Shown: positions 17,724-26,741 of the stretch, piece by piece
Numbering within the stretch: position 1 is the first letter of the stretch
How the letters are laid out: every line of letters begins with the position of its first letter
Assembly (NCBI RefSeq): GCF_029207565.1
Contig: NZ_JANCMW010000010.1
Location: 62,001 to 126,000 of the forward strand
From: Marinobacter iranensis
Lineage (GTDB): Bacteria > Pseudomonadota > Gammaproteobacteria > Pseudomonadales > Oleiphilaceae
Direction: 5' to 3'
Length of the DNA stretch: 64,000 nucleotides
Notes under the pieces: generated by a model
What the model saw: only the letters and a program-made list of their open reading frames with translations
The model's database searches: none
Told to the model about the DNA's origin: nothing
Program-made: the position numbers and the translations under genes

Positions 17724-18830
17724 ATGGCGAACCCGGGCCCGGAAAAAGAACGGCAGATGCTGGGACTGTTTCTGGTTCCCGGTGTGTATCTCCGGGTGCT
17801 GGCGGACGTAGTACGGCAATTGGGCCACAACGACCGCAGCCTGTATGACGGTATGGATTTCTCGCCCCAGGACCTGAAATCCAACGACAGCCGGGTGTTC
17901 GTCACCGATGCCATTGTGATGGTGGAGCGTGCGCTGAACCTCGCCGGAAAAGACGGCCTGAGCTTCATGCTGGCCCGGGAACTGCGGGTTACCATCCATG
18001 GCACCCTCGGTTTTGCCGCCCTGACCAGTCCCACCCTGGCCGGTGCCCTGGATTCGGTGCGGCGTTACCTGCAGTTACGGGTGCCTTTCCTCACCATGAC
18101 CCTGACAGACACCGGCGACCATGTGTTGGTGCGGCTGCGCACGGAATTTGACGTGCCGACCCAATACCGCTTCCTGGCGGAAACCGTAAGTGCCACTCTG
18201 ATGATGCTGGCGGAACAACTACTTGACCGCGAGGATGCTGAGAAACGGGGCTTTCCACTGGTGGATGGCAAGCTCCCGGGCGTAAAAGTACAACTGACAT
18301 CACCGGAACCGTCTTACTATCGTAAATTTGCTACCCAGCTACCGGTGCCCTTCGAATACGGTCAGCCGGAGGAAACCATGGTGTTCCCCAAGGGCCTTCT
18401 GGACACTCGCATGCGCCTGGCGGATGCGGAGGCATCCCGCATGGCACGGGACCAGTGCGAGTTCGAGCTGCAGAAAGCCCTGAAAGACCAGGGTGATATC
18501 ACCTACGCCATCCGCAACATGCTCCACGTGATGCCCGGGCCACTGCCGTCCCTGGAAGCGATGGCGGAGCGTTTCTGCGTGTCCTCCCGCACCTTGAAGC
18601 GGCGGCTGGCTGAAAAGGACACCACCTACCGTGAAATTGTGGAGGCGGTGCTGAAAGACCGCGCCATCCAGCTCCTGCGCTACACCAACCAGTCAGTCAG
18701 CGAGATCGCCTACGAGCTGGGCTACGCGGACCTGTCCAACTTCAGCCGTGCCTTCCGCAAATGGACCGGCAAGTCTGCCAGCGAATTCCGCGAGGGTGGT
18801 CCGGATCCAGCGCCTGAGGTGGGGCCGTGA
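17724..18830 (+). CDS. AraC-family transcriptional regulator (OruR/arabinose-binding-like N-domain)
   Basis: A 368-residue regulator with an N-terminal ligand domain of the PF12625 type (about residues 25-210; HGTLGFAALTSPTLAGALDSV is characteristic) and a C-terminal double helix-turn-helix of the AraC class (about 265-355; ending EIAYELGYADLSNFSRAFRKWTGKSASEFR). ATG 17724 follows AAGGAA; the longer open frame upstream lacks similarity. It is immediately upstream of, and parallel to, the TRAP/ligase/dehydrogenase operon with 185 bp between, so control of that operon is a reasonable inference. Ornithine- or lipid-type ligands are known in this family, but the ligand here is unknown. Confidence 0.88.
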   Translation: MANPGPEKERQMLGLFLVPGVYLRVLADVVRQLGHNDRSLYDGMDFSPQDLKSNDSRVFVTDAIVMVERALNLAGKDGLSFMLARELRVTIHGTLGFAALTSPTLAGALDSVRRYLQLRVPFLTMTLTDTGDHVLVRLRTEFDVPTQYRFLAETVSATLMMLAEQLLDREDAEKRGFPLVDGKLPGVKVQLTSPEPSYYRKFATQLPVPFEYGQPEETMVFPKGLLDTRMRLADAEASRMARDQCEFELQKALKDQGDITYAIRNMLHVMPGPLPSLEAMAERFCVSSRTLKRRLAEKDTTYREIVEAVLKDRAIQLLRYTNQSVSEIAYELGYADLSNFSRAFRKWTGKSASEFREGGPDPAPEVGP

Positions 18831-18909
18831 CAAAAACCTTCTGGTAAGGCGACAGCTCAAAAATGCTGTGCTAGCTTGAAAGTTCGGTTATAGAAAAAAC
18901 AGGACATTG

Positions 18910-18943
18910 TTGCGATTGAGTGTCGCAATGACCTGATTGCGAC
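18910..18943 (+). promoter_or_regulatory. Candidate operator: three TTGCGA half-sites before dctQ
   Basis: TTGCGA at 18910, its inverted form TCGCAA at 18923, and ATTGCGAC at 18936 occur within 34 bp, about 75-105 bp before dctQ. The spacing of about 13 bp between half-site starts suggests a regulator binding one helical face. The AraC-type regulator encoded just upstream is the obvious candidate, but this is inference. Confidence 0.45.
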
Positions 18944-19015
18944 TAGGGAACAACAGCAGTCCATGGCCGTGTGGCTATCTGACTGGCTCGCTAACGCATT
19001 GAGTGGGGTCTGTAG

Positions 19016-19522
19016 ATGCCACCTTTCGTCAACGGATACATCCGATTCGTGGATGCTGTAAATTACCGTATTGGCAGAGCGGTGATGTACGGCATCTTTG
19101 TCATGGTCGCGATTCTGCTGTGGTCGTCCATTTCCAAAGCGTTCTTCCTCCCCTCTTTATGGACGCTCGAAGCCGCGCAGTTTGCCATGGTGGCGTATTA
19201 CATCCTGGGTGGCCCCTATTCGATCCAGCTGGATGCCCATGTGCGCATGGACTTGTTTTACGGCAACTGGCCGGCCCGTAAAAAAGCCTGGTTTGATGTC
19301 TTCACCATTTTCTTCCTGATTTTCTTTCTGGGCATGCTCCTTTACGGCGCCTATGACAGCACCAGCTATGCGATTCAATACGGCGAACGCAGCTCCTCCG
19401 CGTGGCGACCCTACATGTGGCCGATCAAGGTGGTTATGTGCATCGGCTTCTCACTCATGTTGTTGCAGGCGGTATCGGAGCTTTTCAAAGACATCGCTCG
19501 TATTCGGGGAGAAGACGTCTGA
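19016..19522 (+). CDS. TRAP transporter small permease subunit (DctQ)
   Basis: A 168-residue membrane protein with four hydrophobic helices, the DctQ plan: GIFVMVAILLWSSISKAFF, TLEAAQFAMVAYYILGGPY, VFTIFFLIFFLGMLLYGAY and MWPIKVVMCIGFSLMLLQAV. The conserved Q/DAHVRMDLFY segment between helices 2 and 3 is the family signature. It pairs with DctM to form the sodium-driven TRAP permease. Its stop shares a base with the DctM start (TGATG), implying translational coupling. First gene of a six-gene operon. Confidence 0.92.
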   Translation: MPPFVNGYIRFVDAVNYRIGRAVMYGIFVMVAILLWSSISKAFFLPSLWTLEAAQFAMVAYYILGGPYSIQLDAHVRMDLFYGNWPARKKAWFDVFTIFFLIFFLGMLLYGAYDSTSYAIQYGERSSSAWRPYMWPIKVVMCIGFSLMLLQAVSELFKDIARIRGEDV

Positions 19523-20844
19523 TGTCTTACGATTTCATAGCGATTTTCATGTTCGCCTCGATGATGTTGATGCTGATGACCGGCCAGCGCGTGTTCGGGG
19601 CAATCGGTGCCGTTGCGGCAGCGTCAGCACTGGCGCTGTGGGGAACGGGTGGTTCCGATATTCCCTTCTCATCCGCCATGAAACTGATGAACTGGTACCC
19701 GCTGCTGACGTTGCCAATGTTTATCTTCATGGGCTACGTGCTCTCGGAATCGAAAATCGCCGATGACCTGTACCGAATGTTTCATGTCTGGATGGGGCCG
19801 ATTCATGGCGGGCTTGCCATTGGCACCATTGGCCTGATGGTGCTTGTGTCGGCCATGAATGGTTTGTCGGTTGCCGGTATGGCCATCGGTGCAACCATCG
19901 CCCTGCCCGAACTGCTACGGCGGGGCTATGACAAGCGGATGGTGACTGGCGTGGTTCAGGCGGGTTCTTCCCTGGGCATCCTGGTGCCGCCCTCGGTAGT
20001 GCTGGTGCTATACGCCATGATCGCCCGCCAGCCGGTGGGGCAGCTTTGGCTTGCGGGCGTTGTGCCCGGGCTGATCATGGCCGTGATGTTTATCGTCTAC
20101 ATCGCCGTGCGTTGTCGCCTTCAGCCGGAACTCGGGCCTGTGCTGCCAAAAGAGGAGCGCCAGGTCAGCCTGGGCGAGAAGTTACGCCTGTTGCGTGCCG
20201 GGGTTCTCCCGGTGGTTATTTTTGCCTCTATGATGGTGCCGTTCGTCAAAGGTTGGACCAGCCTGGTGGAAAGTTCGGCCATCGGCGCCATGGCGGCATT
20301 CGTCGCGGCGATCCTCAAACGTCGGATGACCCGGACAGTGTTTGAAGCTTCCGTGCGACAGACGCTGGCCATTTCCTGCATGTTCATGTGGATCATCCTC
20401 GCCGCCCTCGGTTTCGGTGCGGTGTTTGACGGGCTGGGTGCCGTAAAGGCCATCGACAACCTGTTTACCGAGCAACTGGGTCTCAACCCCTGGATGATCC
20501 TGATCATGATGCAGTTGTCGTTTCTGCTGATGGGGACGTTCCTGGACGATACCGCAATGCTGGTGATTGTTGCGCCCCTATACGTACCGCTTGTGGCGGC
20601 CCTTGGTTTTGATCTGATCTGGTATGGCGTCCTCTATACGATTACCACCCAGATTGCCTACATGACGCCCCCTTTCGGTTACAACCTGTTCCTTATGCGG
20701 GCCATGGCGCCGCCTGAAATTTCCCTGCGCGATATCTACAGTTCGATTCTCCCGTTTGTCTGCGTGATGCTGGTGGCACTGTCGCTGATCATGGCGTTTC
20801 CACAGATTGCGCTCTGGCTGCCGGAGTACGTTTACAACAAGTGA
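19522..20844 (+). CDS. TRAP transporter large permease subunit (DctM)
   Basis: A 440-residue protein with about 12 membrane helices. The segments GLSVAGMAIGATIALPELLRRGY, GVVQAGSSLGILVPPSVVLVLYAM and, later, LSFLLMGTFLDDTAMLVIVAPLYVPLV are typical of DctM, the transport subunit. It moves a solute delivered by the periplasmic DctP protein using sodium. ATG 19522 overlaps the dctQ stop; an open frame extends further upstream inside dctQ and is not used. The substrate is inferred only from the catabolic genes downstream. Confidence 0.93.
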   Translation: MSYDFIAIFMFASMMLMLMTGQRVFGAIGAVAAASALALWGTGGSDIPFSSAMKLMNWYPLLTLPMFIFMGYVLSESKIADDLYRMFHVWMGPIHGGLAIGTIGLMVLVSAMNGLSVAGMAIGATIALPELLRRGYDKRMVTGVVQAGSSLGILVPPSVVLVLYAMIARQPVGQLWLAGVVPGLIMAVMFIVYIAVRCRLQPELGPVLPKEERQVSLGEKLRLLRAGVLPVVIFASMMVPFVKGWTSLVESSAIGAMAAFVAAILKRRMTRTVFEASVRQTLAISCMFMWIILAALGFGAVFDGLGAVKAIDNLFTEQLGLNPWMILIMMQLSFLLMGTFLDDTAMLVIVAPLYVPLVAALGFDLIWYGVLYTITTQIAYMTPPFGYNLFLMRAMAPPEISLRDIYSSILPFVCVMLVALSLIMAFPQIALWLPEYVYNK

Positions 20845-20934
20845 ACCGTCAACGTTTTTGGATGAACACGAATGTCGGGTAACACACCGGAGGCCGGCCG
20901 GCTTCCATAACAAGCGTCAGTCAAGGAGGTCGCC

Positions 20935-21981
20935 ATGACCACAAGACGTAATTTTCTCGCATCAGCATCCGTAGCAGCACTGGCGGGGGCCGCCGCCTTC
21001 ACGCCGCCCAGACTATACGCGCAGGAGCCGAAAATACGATGGCGGCTGCAAACCTACGCCGGGCCTGCGCTGGCAGAACATGTGGTCAAACCCGCGATCG
21101 ACAGCTTCAACCGTATTGCCGGTAAAGAGATGCAGATCGAGCTCTATTTTGCCGATCAGCTTGTTCCCACGGGGGAACTGTTCCGCGCCATGCAGAAAGG
21201 CACGATCGACGCGGTTCAATCCGACGATGACTCCATGGCATCGCCCACCGAAGTCACCGTCTTCGGTGGCTACTTCCCGTTCGCCAGCCGCTATTCGCTG
21301 GATGTGCCCGTGCTGTTCAATCAGTACGGGCTCAACGAAATCTGGGACGAGGAATATTCCAAAGTGGGCGTGAAGCACCTGTCTGCCGGTGCCTGGGATC
21401 CCTGCCATTTTGCGACCAAAGAGCCGATTCACAGTCTCGCCGACCTCAAAGGCAAGCGTGTCTTTACCTTCCCAACCGCGGGCCGTTTCATGAGCCAGTT
21501 CGGGGTGGTGCCGGTTCAGCTTCCCTGGGAAGACATCGAGGTTGCGGTGCAGACGGGTGAGCTGGACGGTATCGCCTGGTCTGGTATTACCGAGGACTAC
21601 ACGGTGGGCTGGGCAGACGTGACCAATTACTTCCTGACCAACAATATCTCCGGTGCCTGGGCGGGATCCTTCTTCGCCAACATGGATCGCTACAACGAGC
21701 TTCCGGATCATCTCAAGGAACTGCTTAAACTGACCATGGACAGTTCCCACTATTACCGTCAGTGGTGGTATTGGGGAGGCGAGGCCAAACTGCGTACAGA
21801 CGGCACGAAAATGGAGTTGACCACCATTCCGGACAAGGAGTGGGCAGAAGTCGAAAAGGCGGCGCGTGTGTTCTGGGACGAGGTCGCCCAGGAGTCCGAA
21901 ACCAAGGCCCGGGTCGTCAAGATACTCAAGGAATACAACGAAAAAATGGAGAAGGCCGGGCGGCCCTATCGATACACCTGA
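20935..21981 (+). CDS. TRAP transporter substrate-binding protein (DctP), Tat-exported
   Basis: A 348-residue periplasmic binding protein. The N-terminus TTRRNFLASASVAALAGAAA is a twin-arginine signal, with cleavage probably after LYA. The region LADLKGKRVFTFPTAGRFMSQFGVVPVQLP contains the conserved Arg of the family that usually pairs with a ligand carboxylate, followed by the AVQTGELDGIAW signature. A perfect AAGGAGGT lies before the ATG. The Tat rather than Sec signal is seen in several TRAP proteins. Together with dctQ and dctM it completes the transporter. Confidence 0.92.
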   Translation: MTTRRNFLASASVAALAGAAAFTPPRLYAQEPKIRWRLQTYAGPALAEHVVKPAIDSFNRIAGKEMQIELYFADQLVPTGELFRAMQKGTIDAVQSDDDSMASPTEVTVFGGYFPFASRYSLDVPVLFNQYGLNEIWDEEYSKVGVKHLSAGAWDPCHFATKEPIHSLADLKGKRVFTFPTAGRFMSQFGVVPVQLPWEDIEVAVQTGELDGIAWSGITEDYTVGWADVTNYFLTNNISGAWAGSFFANMDRYNELPDHLKELLKLTMDSSHYYRQWWYWGGEAKLRTDGTKMELTTIPDKEWAEVEKAARVFWDEVAQESETKARVVKILKEYNEKMEKAGRPYRYT

Positions 21982-22001
21982 TGGGATCGCGGAGAAACAC
22001 T

Positions 22002-22045
22002 GCGTTCAGTGGCGATCACTCCCGAATCAAGTCGTCACTGAACGC
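22002..22045 (+). repeat. Intercistronic stem-loop between dctP and the ligase gene
   Basis: Inverted arms at 22002-22015 and 22032-22045 can form a 14-pair stem (one G-U) with a 16-nt loop. It lies in the 108-bp gap after dctP, and there is no proper U-run. It may stabilise or process the transporter message, giving more transporter than enzyme, or act as a partial terminator. Confidence 0.55.
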
Positions 22046-22089
22046 GGCGTCTTTCAGCTTAATTGATATTGTTATTGTGGAGCCGTGAG

Positions 22090-23457
22090 ATGGCAGCTCA
22101 ACTGTCTTTTAAAGAACTGAAAAAGTGTGTCGAAGACGGCACCATTGATACGGTCGTGGCGGCGATTCCGGATATGCAGGGGCGCCTGATGGGCAAGCGC
22201 TTCCAGGCCCAGTACTTTGTCGATACTGCGTGGGAGGAGAGCCACTGTTGCAAGTACCTTGTGGCCACCGATCTCGAAATGACAACGGTGGAGAACTACG
22301 CCTCGACCAGTTGGGCGGCCGGTTATGGCGACTATGTAATGAAGCCGGATCTGACCACCCTGCGCCGCCTGCCGTGGCTCGAGGGTACCGCCTTCATCCT
22401 GTGTGATCTGATTGACCACGTCACGCACGAGCCTGTTCCACACTCGCCACGGGCAGTCCTGAAAAAACAACTGGAACGGCTCTCGGCCATGGGGCTACAG
22501 ATGACCACGGCCACTGAACTGGAATTTTTCATCTTCCGGGAGACTTTCGAGGAGATGCAAAAGCGTCAGTACCACCATATGACGCCCATCAGCCCTTATA
22601 ACGAGGATTACCACATCTTCCAGACGACCCGCGAGGAAGATGTGATGCGCCCGATTCGCAACGGGCTCTACCAGGCGGGCATCACGGTTGAGAGCAGCAA
22701 AGGTGAGGCTGACGCAGGGCAGGCCGAACTCAACATCCATTACTCCGACCCGCTCACCATGGCCGACACCCACGTTCTGGTGAAGAATGCCGTCAAGGAA
22801 ATCGCGTGGCAGCATGGACGCAGTGTGAGCTTCATGGCCAAGTGGAACCACAACGCCGCCGGGTCATCCAGTCATATCCACCAGGCCCTCTCGGACAGCA
22901 CGGGAAAATCGGTGTTCTACGATCCCAGTGGCGCCCATGGCATGTCCAAAACCATGGAACATGCGCTGGCCGGGCTACTGGAATACGCGAACGACACCAC
23001 CTTCTTCCTCGCCCCTTATGTTAACTCGTACAAACGATTTGCCGCCGGCACCTTTGCTCCGACCAGCACCGTCTGGTCCATCGACAACCGCACCGCTGGC
23101 TATCGCGTTGTTGCACCGAACACCGACGCCGTGCGGGTAGAGTGCCGCATTGGCGGTTCGGACCTCAATCCGTATCTGGCGCTGGCATCGCAGATTGCTG
23201 CCACCATCGCTGGCATCGAAGGCAAGCTCGAGCTGGAACCGGAATTCTCCGGCAATGCGTATGGCGCCGAGTCTGCGCGCAGCATTCCATCCACATTGAG
23301 AGCAGCCACTGAGTCCTTACGCGGCTCGACCATGCTGCGGGAAGCCATGGGCAACGACGTTATTGATCACTACGTGCGCTGTGCGGAGTGGGAGCAGGAA
23401 GATTTTGATCGTGTTGTCACCGATTACGAAGTCAAACGTGGATTTGAGCAGGCGTAG
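22090..23457 (+). CDS. Glutamine synthetase-like gamma-glutamyl ligase
   Basis: A 455-residue member of the glutamine synthetase superfamily. Key elements are present: TATELEFFIF (metal-binding Glu residues, about 140), KGEADAGQAELNI (about 205), the ATP/metal region GSSSHIHQAL (about 260), NSYKRFAAGTFAPT (about 315) and RVECRIGGSDLNPYLALA (about 350). It lacks the classical GlnA adenylylation loop context and sits among catabolic genes, so it is more likely to attach glutamate through its gamma-carboxyl to an amine or amino alcohol, as PuuA, IpuC and gamma-glutamylmethylamide synthetases do, than to make glutamine. The amine substrate is unknown. ATG 22090 chosen over an upstream start with no family match. 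Confidence 0.85.
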   Translation: MAAQLSFKELKKCVEDGTIDTVVAAIPDMQGRLMGKRFQAQYFVDTAWEESHCCKYLVATDLEMTTVENYASTSWAAGYGDYVMKPDLTTLRRLPWLEGTAFILCDLIDHVTHEPVPHSPRAVLKKQLERLSAMGLQMTTATELEFFIFRETFEEMQKRQYHHMTPISPYNEDYHIFQTTREEDVMRPIRNGLYQAGITVESSKGEADAGQAELNIHYSDPLTMADTHVLVKNAVKEIAWQHGRSVSFMAKWNHNAAGSSSHIHQALSDSTGKSVFYDPSGAHGMSKTMEHALAGLLEYANDTTFFLAPYVNSYKRFAAGTFAPTSTVWSIDNRTAGYRVVAPNTDAVRVECRIGGSDLNPYLALASQIAATIAGIEGKLELEPEFSGNAYGAESARSIPSTLRAATESLRGSTMLREAMGNDVIDHYVRCAEWEQEDFDRVVTDYEVKRGFEQA

Positions 23458-23466
23458 GACACAGCT

Positions 23467-24852
23467 ATGAGCACTACCATTCAATGCATATCGCCCATCG
23501 ATGGTTCCGTGTATGTGGAGCGGACAACGCTTTCCCTGGAAGCCGCGCGTGAGGCCGTCGCCAGGGCAAAAAACGCACAGCCGGCCTGGGCCGCCCTGCC
23601 ACTGTCAGACCGGGTTCAACGGGTCCGCGACGGCATTGCCCGCCTGGGTGACATGAATGACGACATCGTCGAAAAACTGGCCTGGCAGATGGGGCGGCCC
23701 GTGCGCTACGGCGGCGAGTTCGGGGGCGTGGACGAGCGGGCCGGGATGATGGCGGATCTTGCGGAAGAAGGGCTTGCGTCCATCGAGATTGAAAACAGCT
23801 CGTCGTTTCATCGCTATATCCGGCGCGAACCCCATGGCACCGTGCTGGTTGTCGCGCCCTGGAACTATCCGTACATGACGGCGGTTAACACGGTCGTTCC
23901 AGCCCTGATTGCCGGTAACGCCGTGTTTCTCAAGCACGCGTCACAAACGCCCCTGGTCGGTGAGCACATGGCTGAGGCGTTCCACGCCGCTGGCGTCCCT
24001 GAAGAGATCTTCCAGAACGTGTTCCTGTCCCACGAGACCACGTCCGCGCTGATCGCGGAAAAAGCCTTCGGTTTTGTGAATTTCACCGGTTCGGTGAACG
24101 GGGGGCAGGCCATCGAACGCGCCGCTGCCGGCACCTTTACCGGCGTAGGGTTGGAACTTGGTGGTAAGGACCCCGGTTATGTGATGGACGATGCGGATCT
24201 GGAAACCGCAGTGGAGACACTGATCGACGGCGCCATGTTCAATGCCGGCCAGTGTTGCTGCGGCATTGAGCGCATTTACGTCGCAGAGAACCTGTTTGAT
24301 GCGTTTGTTGAGAAAGCCGTTGCCATCGTCAGCGCCTACCGGCTTGGTAATCCACTGGACAGGGACACAACGCTCGGCCCGATGGCGCATGTCCGTTTTG
24401 CCGACCATGTCCGGGAGCAGACGGCAGAAGCCGTCGCCGGCGGCGCCCGGGCACTGATTGACCCCGAGCTGTTTCCTGAACAGGGCGGGGCCTATCTGAT
24501 GCCGCAGATCCTTATTGATGTAGACCATTCCATGCGGGTCATGCGGGAGGAATCCTTTGGCCCGGTGGTCGGCATCATGAAAGTCAACGATGACGCCGAA
24601 GCGGTCGCATTGATGAACGACAGCGAATTCGGCCTGACTGCGTCTCTGTGGACCAAAGACATTGAGCGGGCCACGCGGGTGGCCGATCAGATCGAAACCG
24701 GTACGGTGTTCATGAACCGTTGTGATTACCTGGACCCGGCGCTTTGCTGGACCGGCTGCAAGAACACCGGTCGCGGTGGGGGGCTTTCGATCATCGGCTA
24801 CCACAACCTGACGCGTCCCAAATCGTACTACCTGAAAAAACCGGCGATCTGA
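23467..24852 (+). CDS. NAD(P)-dependent aldehyde dehydrogenase
   Basis: A 461-residue aldehyde dehydrogenase. The coenzyme region PWNYPYMTAVNTVVPALIAGNAV, the catalytic Glu in LELGGKDPGYV (about residue 230) and the catalytic Cys in NAGQCCCGIERIYV (about 262) are intact; three cysteines in a row are slightly unusual. It starts 9 bp after the ligase stop and lies before an alcohol dehydrogenase. The pair could oxidise an alcohol through the aldehyde to the acid, most simply on a gamma-glutamylated amino alcohol. The true substrate is not known. Confidence 0.92.
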   Translation: MSTTIQCISPIDGSVYVERTTLSLEAAREAVARAKNAQPAWAALPLSDRVQRVRDGIARLGDMNDDIVEKLAWQMGRPVRYGGEFGGVDERAGMMADLAEEGLASIEIENSSSFHRYIRREPHGTVLVVAPWNYPYMTAVNTVVPALIAGNAVFLKHASQTPLVGEHMAEAFHAAGVPEEIFQNVFLSHETTSALIAEKAFGFVNFTGSVNGGQAIERAAAGTFTGVGLELGGKDPGYVMDDADLETAVETLIDGAMFNAGQCCCGIERIYVAENLFDAFVEKAVAIVSAYRLGNPLDRDTTLGPMAHVRFADHVREQTAEAVAGGARALIDPELFPEQGGAYLMPQILIDVDHSMRVMREESFGPVVGIMKVNDDAEAVALMNDSEFGLTASLWTKDIERATRVADQIETGTVFMNRCDYLDPALCWTGCKNTGRGGGLSIIGYHNLTRPKSYYLKKPAI

Positions 24853-24897
24853 ACACCGGATCAACAGACCACCCGATTTTATGACGAGGGGCTGACA

Positions 24898-26043
24898 ATG
24901 ACACTTTCCGCAAACTGGTCCTATCCCACGGATATTCGTTTTGGCGCCGGCCGTATTGCCGAACTCGGCGAATGCTGTAAGGAGGCAGGTATAACCCGAC
25001 CGTTACTGGTGACCGACAGAGGGTTGGCAAGCCTTCCCATTACCCGGAACACACTCGATTTGATGGAGCAGGCCGGCCTTGGACGAGCCATGTTTTCAGA
25101 CGTTGATCCCAACCCCACGGAAATCAATATGGAAGCGGGCAGAAAGGTCTACCTTGATGGTAACCACGACGGTGTGATCGCCTTCGGCGGAGGCTCCGGG
25201 CTGGACCTTGGGAAACTGCTGGCCTTCATGGCCGGTCAGACCCGGCCGGTGTGGGATTTCGAGGATATCGGTGACTGGTGGAAACGCGCGAATGCCGACG
25301 TGATTGCGCCCATCATCGCTGTGCCGACGACTGCCGGCACGGGGTCGGAGGTGGGGCGAGCCAGCGTCATCGTCAACAGCCAGACCCACGTCAAAAAGAT
25401 CATCTTTCACCCCCGAATACTGCCGTCGATTGTTATCTCCGATCCGGAACTGACAGTCGGTATGCCGCCGTTCATTACGGCGGGAACGGGCATGGATGCG
25501 TTTATCCACTGTTTTGAAGCCTTCTGTTCGCCCAACTTCCACCCCATGAGCCAGGGCATTGCGCTGGAGGGCATGCGGTTGGTAAAGGAAAACCTTCCCC
25601 GGGTGTATGCGGACGCAGGTGATATCGAGGCTCGCGGGCAGATGCTGGTCGCCGCCGCCATGGGAGCTGTGGCTTTCCAGAAAGGCCTGGGGGCGACCCA
25701 TGCGGTTTCCCATTCGGTCGGCGCGATCTACAACACCCACCATGGCATGACCAACGCCGTGGTATTGCCTTCGGTCATTACCATGAACCGGCCAGCGATC
25801 GAAAGCCGGGTCGACGATATTACCCGCTACCTGGGCATTGCCAATGGCTTTGACGGATTCACCCGGTTCATCATGACGTTGCGGGAATCGCTTGGCGTGC
25901 CCGAACGCTTGAGGGACATGGGTGTGGGGACGGATCGCATTGAGGAAATGACCAGAATGGCGCTTGAAGACCCCAGCGCTGGTGGCAACCCGGTGCGGAT
26001 GACAACGGAGAACACGCGAGCTTTGTTTGAAGCGTGCATCTGA
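24898..26043 (+). CDS. Iron-containing alcohol dehydrogenase
   Basis: A 381-residue group III (Fe-dependent) alcohol dehydrogenase. The nucleotide-binding GGGSGLDLGK (about residue 98), TTAGTGSEVGRASVI (about 142), and metal ligands in GTGMDAFIHCFEAF (Asp and His, about 198-202) and HAVSHSVGAIYNTHHG (two His, about 265 and 280) are all visible. GAGGGG precedes the ATG. Last gene of the TRAP operon, so it probably catalyses the first oxidation of the glutamylated or free alcohol. The 48-bp gap to the next gene suggests the operon may continue into the TM2 gene. Confidence 0.92.
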   Translation: MTLSANWSYPTDIRFGAGRIAELGECCKEAGITRPLLVTDRGLASLPITRNTLDLMEQAGLGRAMFSDVDPNPTEINMEAGRKVYLDGNHDGVIAFGGGSGLDLGKLLAFMAGQTRPVWDFEDIGDWWKRANADVIAPIIAVPTTAGTGSEVGRASVIVNSQTHVKKIIFHPRILPSIVISDPELTVGMPPFITAGTGMDAFIHCFEAFCSPNFHPMSQGIALEGMRLVKENLPRVYADAGDIEARGQMLVAAAMGAVAFQKGLGATHAVSHSVGAIYNTHHGMTNAVVLPSVITMNRPAIESRVDDITRYLGIANGFDGFTRFIMTLRESLGVPERLRDMGVGTDRIEEMTRMALEDPSAGGNPVRMTTENTRALFEACI

Positions 26044-26091
26044 TTGATCTATTGTCAGTTCTGGCTAAAACTCACGCCAAAAGGAACGCAA

Positions 26092-26499
26092 ATGGCAACC
26101 AATCAGGACACCCACAGCAAACTCATCGGCTACCTGCTCTGGATCTTCGGATTCCTGGGCTCGCACCGGTTCTACTACGGCAAGCCGATCACCGGCACCA
26201 TATGGTTCTTCACCCTCGGATTACTGTTTATCGGCTGGATTATTGACCTGTTTCTGATACCGGCCATGGACCGGGAGGCGGATCAGCGATTCCGGGAGGG
26301 TGAAGTCAGTTACAACATCAGTTGGATACTGCTGACGTTCCTGGGAGTGTTCGGAATTCACCGGATGTACATGGGCAAGTGGATTACCGGGGTTATCTAC
26401 TTGCTCACCGGTGGCCTGTTCCTGGTGGGCGTACTCTATGATTTCTGGACGCTGAACAGCCAGATCTCGGAACGCAACCAGGAAATGAAGTTCAGCTAA
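26092..26499 (+). CDS. Protein with two tandem TM2 domains
   Basis: A 135-residue membrane protein with two copies of the TM2 domain. The first holds KLIGYLLWIFGFLGSHRFYYGK and a second helix ending WIIDLFLIP (residues ~8-55); the second holds ISWILLTFLGVFGIHRMYMGK and VGVLYDFWTLN (about 75-125). Each domain is two helices joined by the conserved G.HR.Y.GK turn. Function of TM2 proteins is unknown in bacteria. The start with AAAAGGAA upstream is at 26092. Confidence 0.75.
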   Translation: MATNQDTHSKLIGYLLWIFGFLGSHRFYYGKPITGTIWFFTLGLLFIGWIIDLFLIPAMDREADQRFREGEVSYNISWILLTFLGVFGIHRMYMGKWITGVIYLLTGGLFLVGVLYDFWTLNSQISERNQEMKFS

Positions 26500-26605
26500 G
26501 CCTCAAAGTCTGGCTGCCAGTGTTGCAGTATTTCGGGCTTGGCGGAACATTGGGGTGATGGTTGAACGGGCCTGCTTTTTTGGTTTTGGGGGAGTCGCCG
26601 CTTCA

Positions 26606-26690
26606 GGGGGTAGGGGTATTTTTTCTTTGGGAAAAAGAACTCGCTTCGCTCAGACACCTTTTTCCTGGCAGAAAAAATACCCCTACCCCC
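26606..26690. repeat. Long intergenic hairpin between convergent genes
   Basis: Arms at 26606-26637 and 26658-26690 are near-perfect inverted repeats of about 32 nt, rich in G/C runs and T/A runs, joined by a 20-nt loop containing CTCGCTTCGCTC. It lies between the TM2 gene and nirD, which converge, and with its A/T runs could terminate both transcripts. It lacks the CATGGATG core of the other elements and appears to be a separate repeat type. Confidence 0.7.
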
Positions 26691-26741
26691 CAAATCGGCT
26701 TTTTTGACCTTGGCAAAGGCCTACCGGGGGTAACTCTCCGG

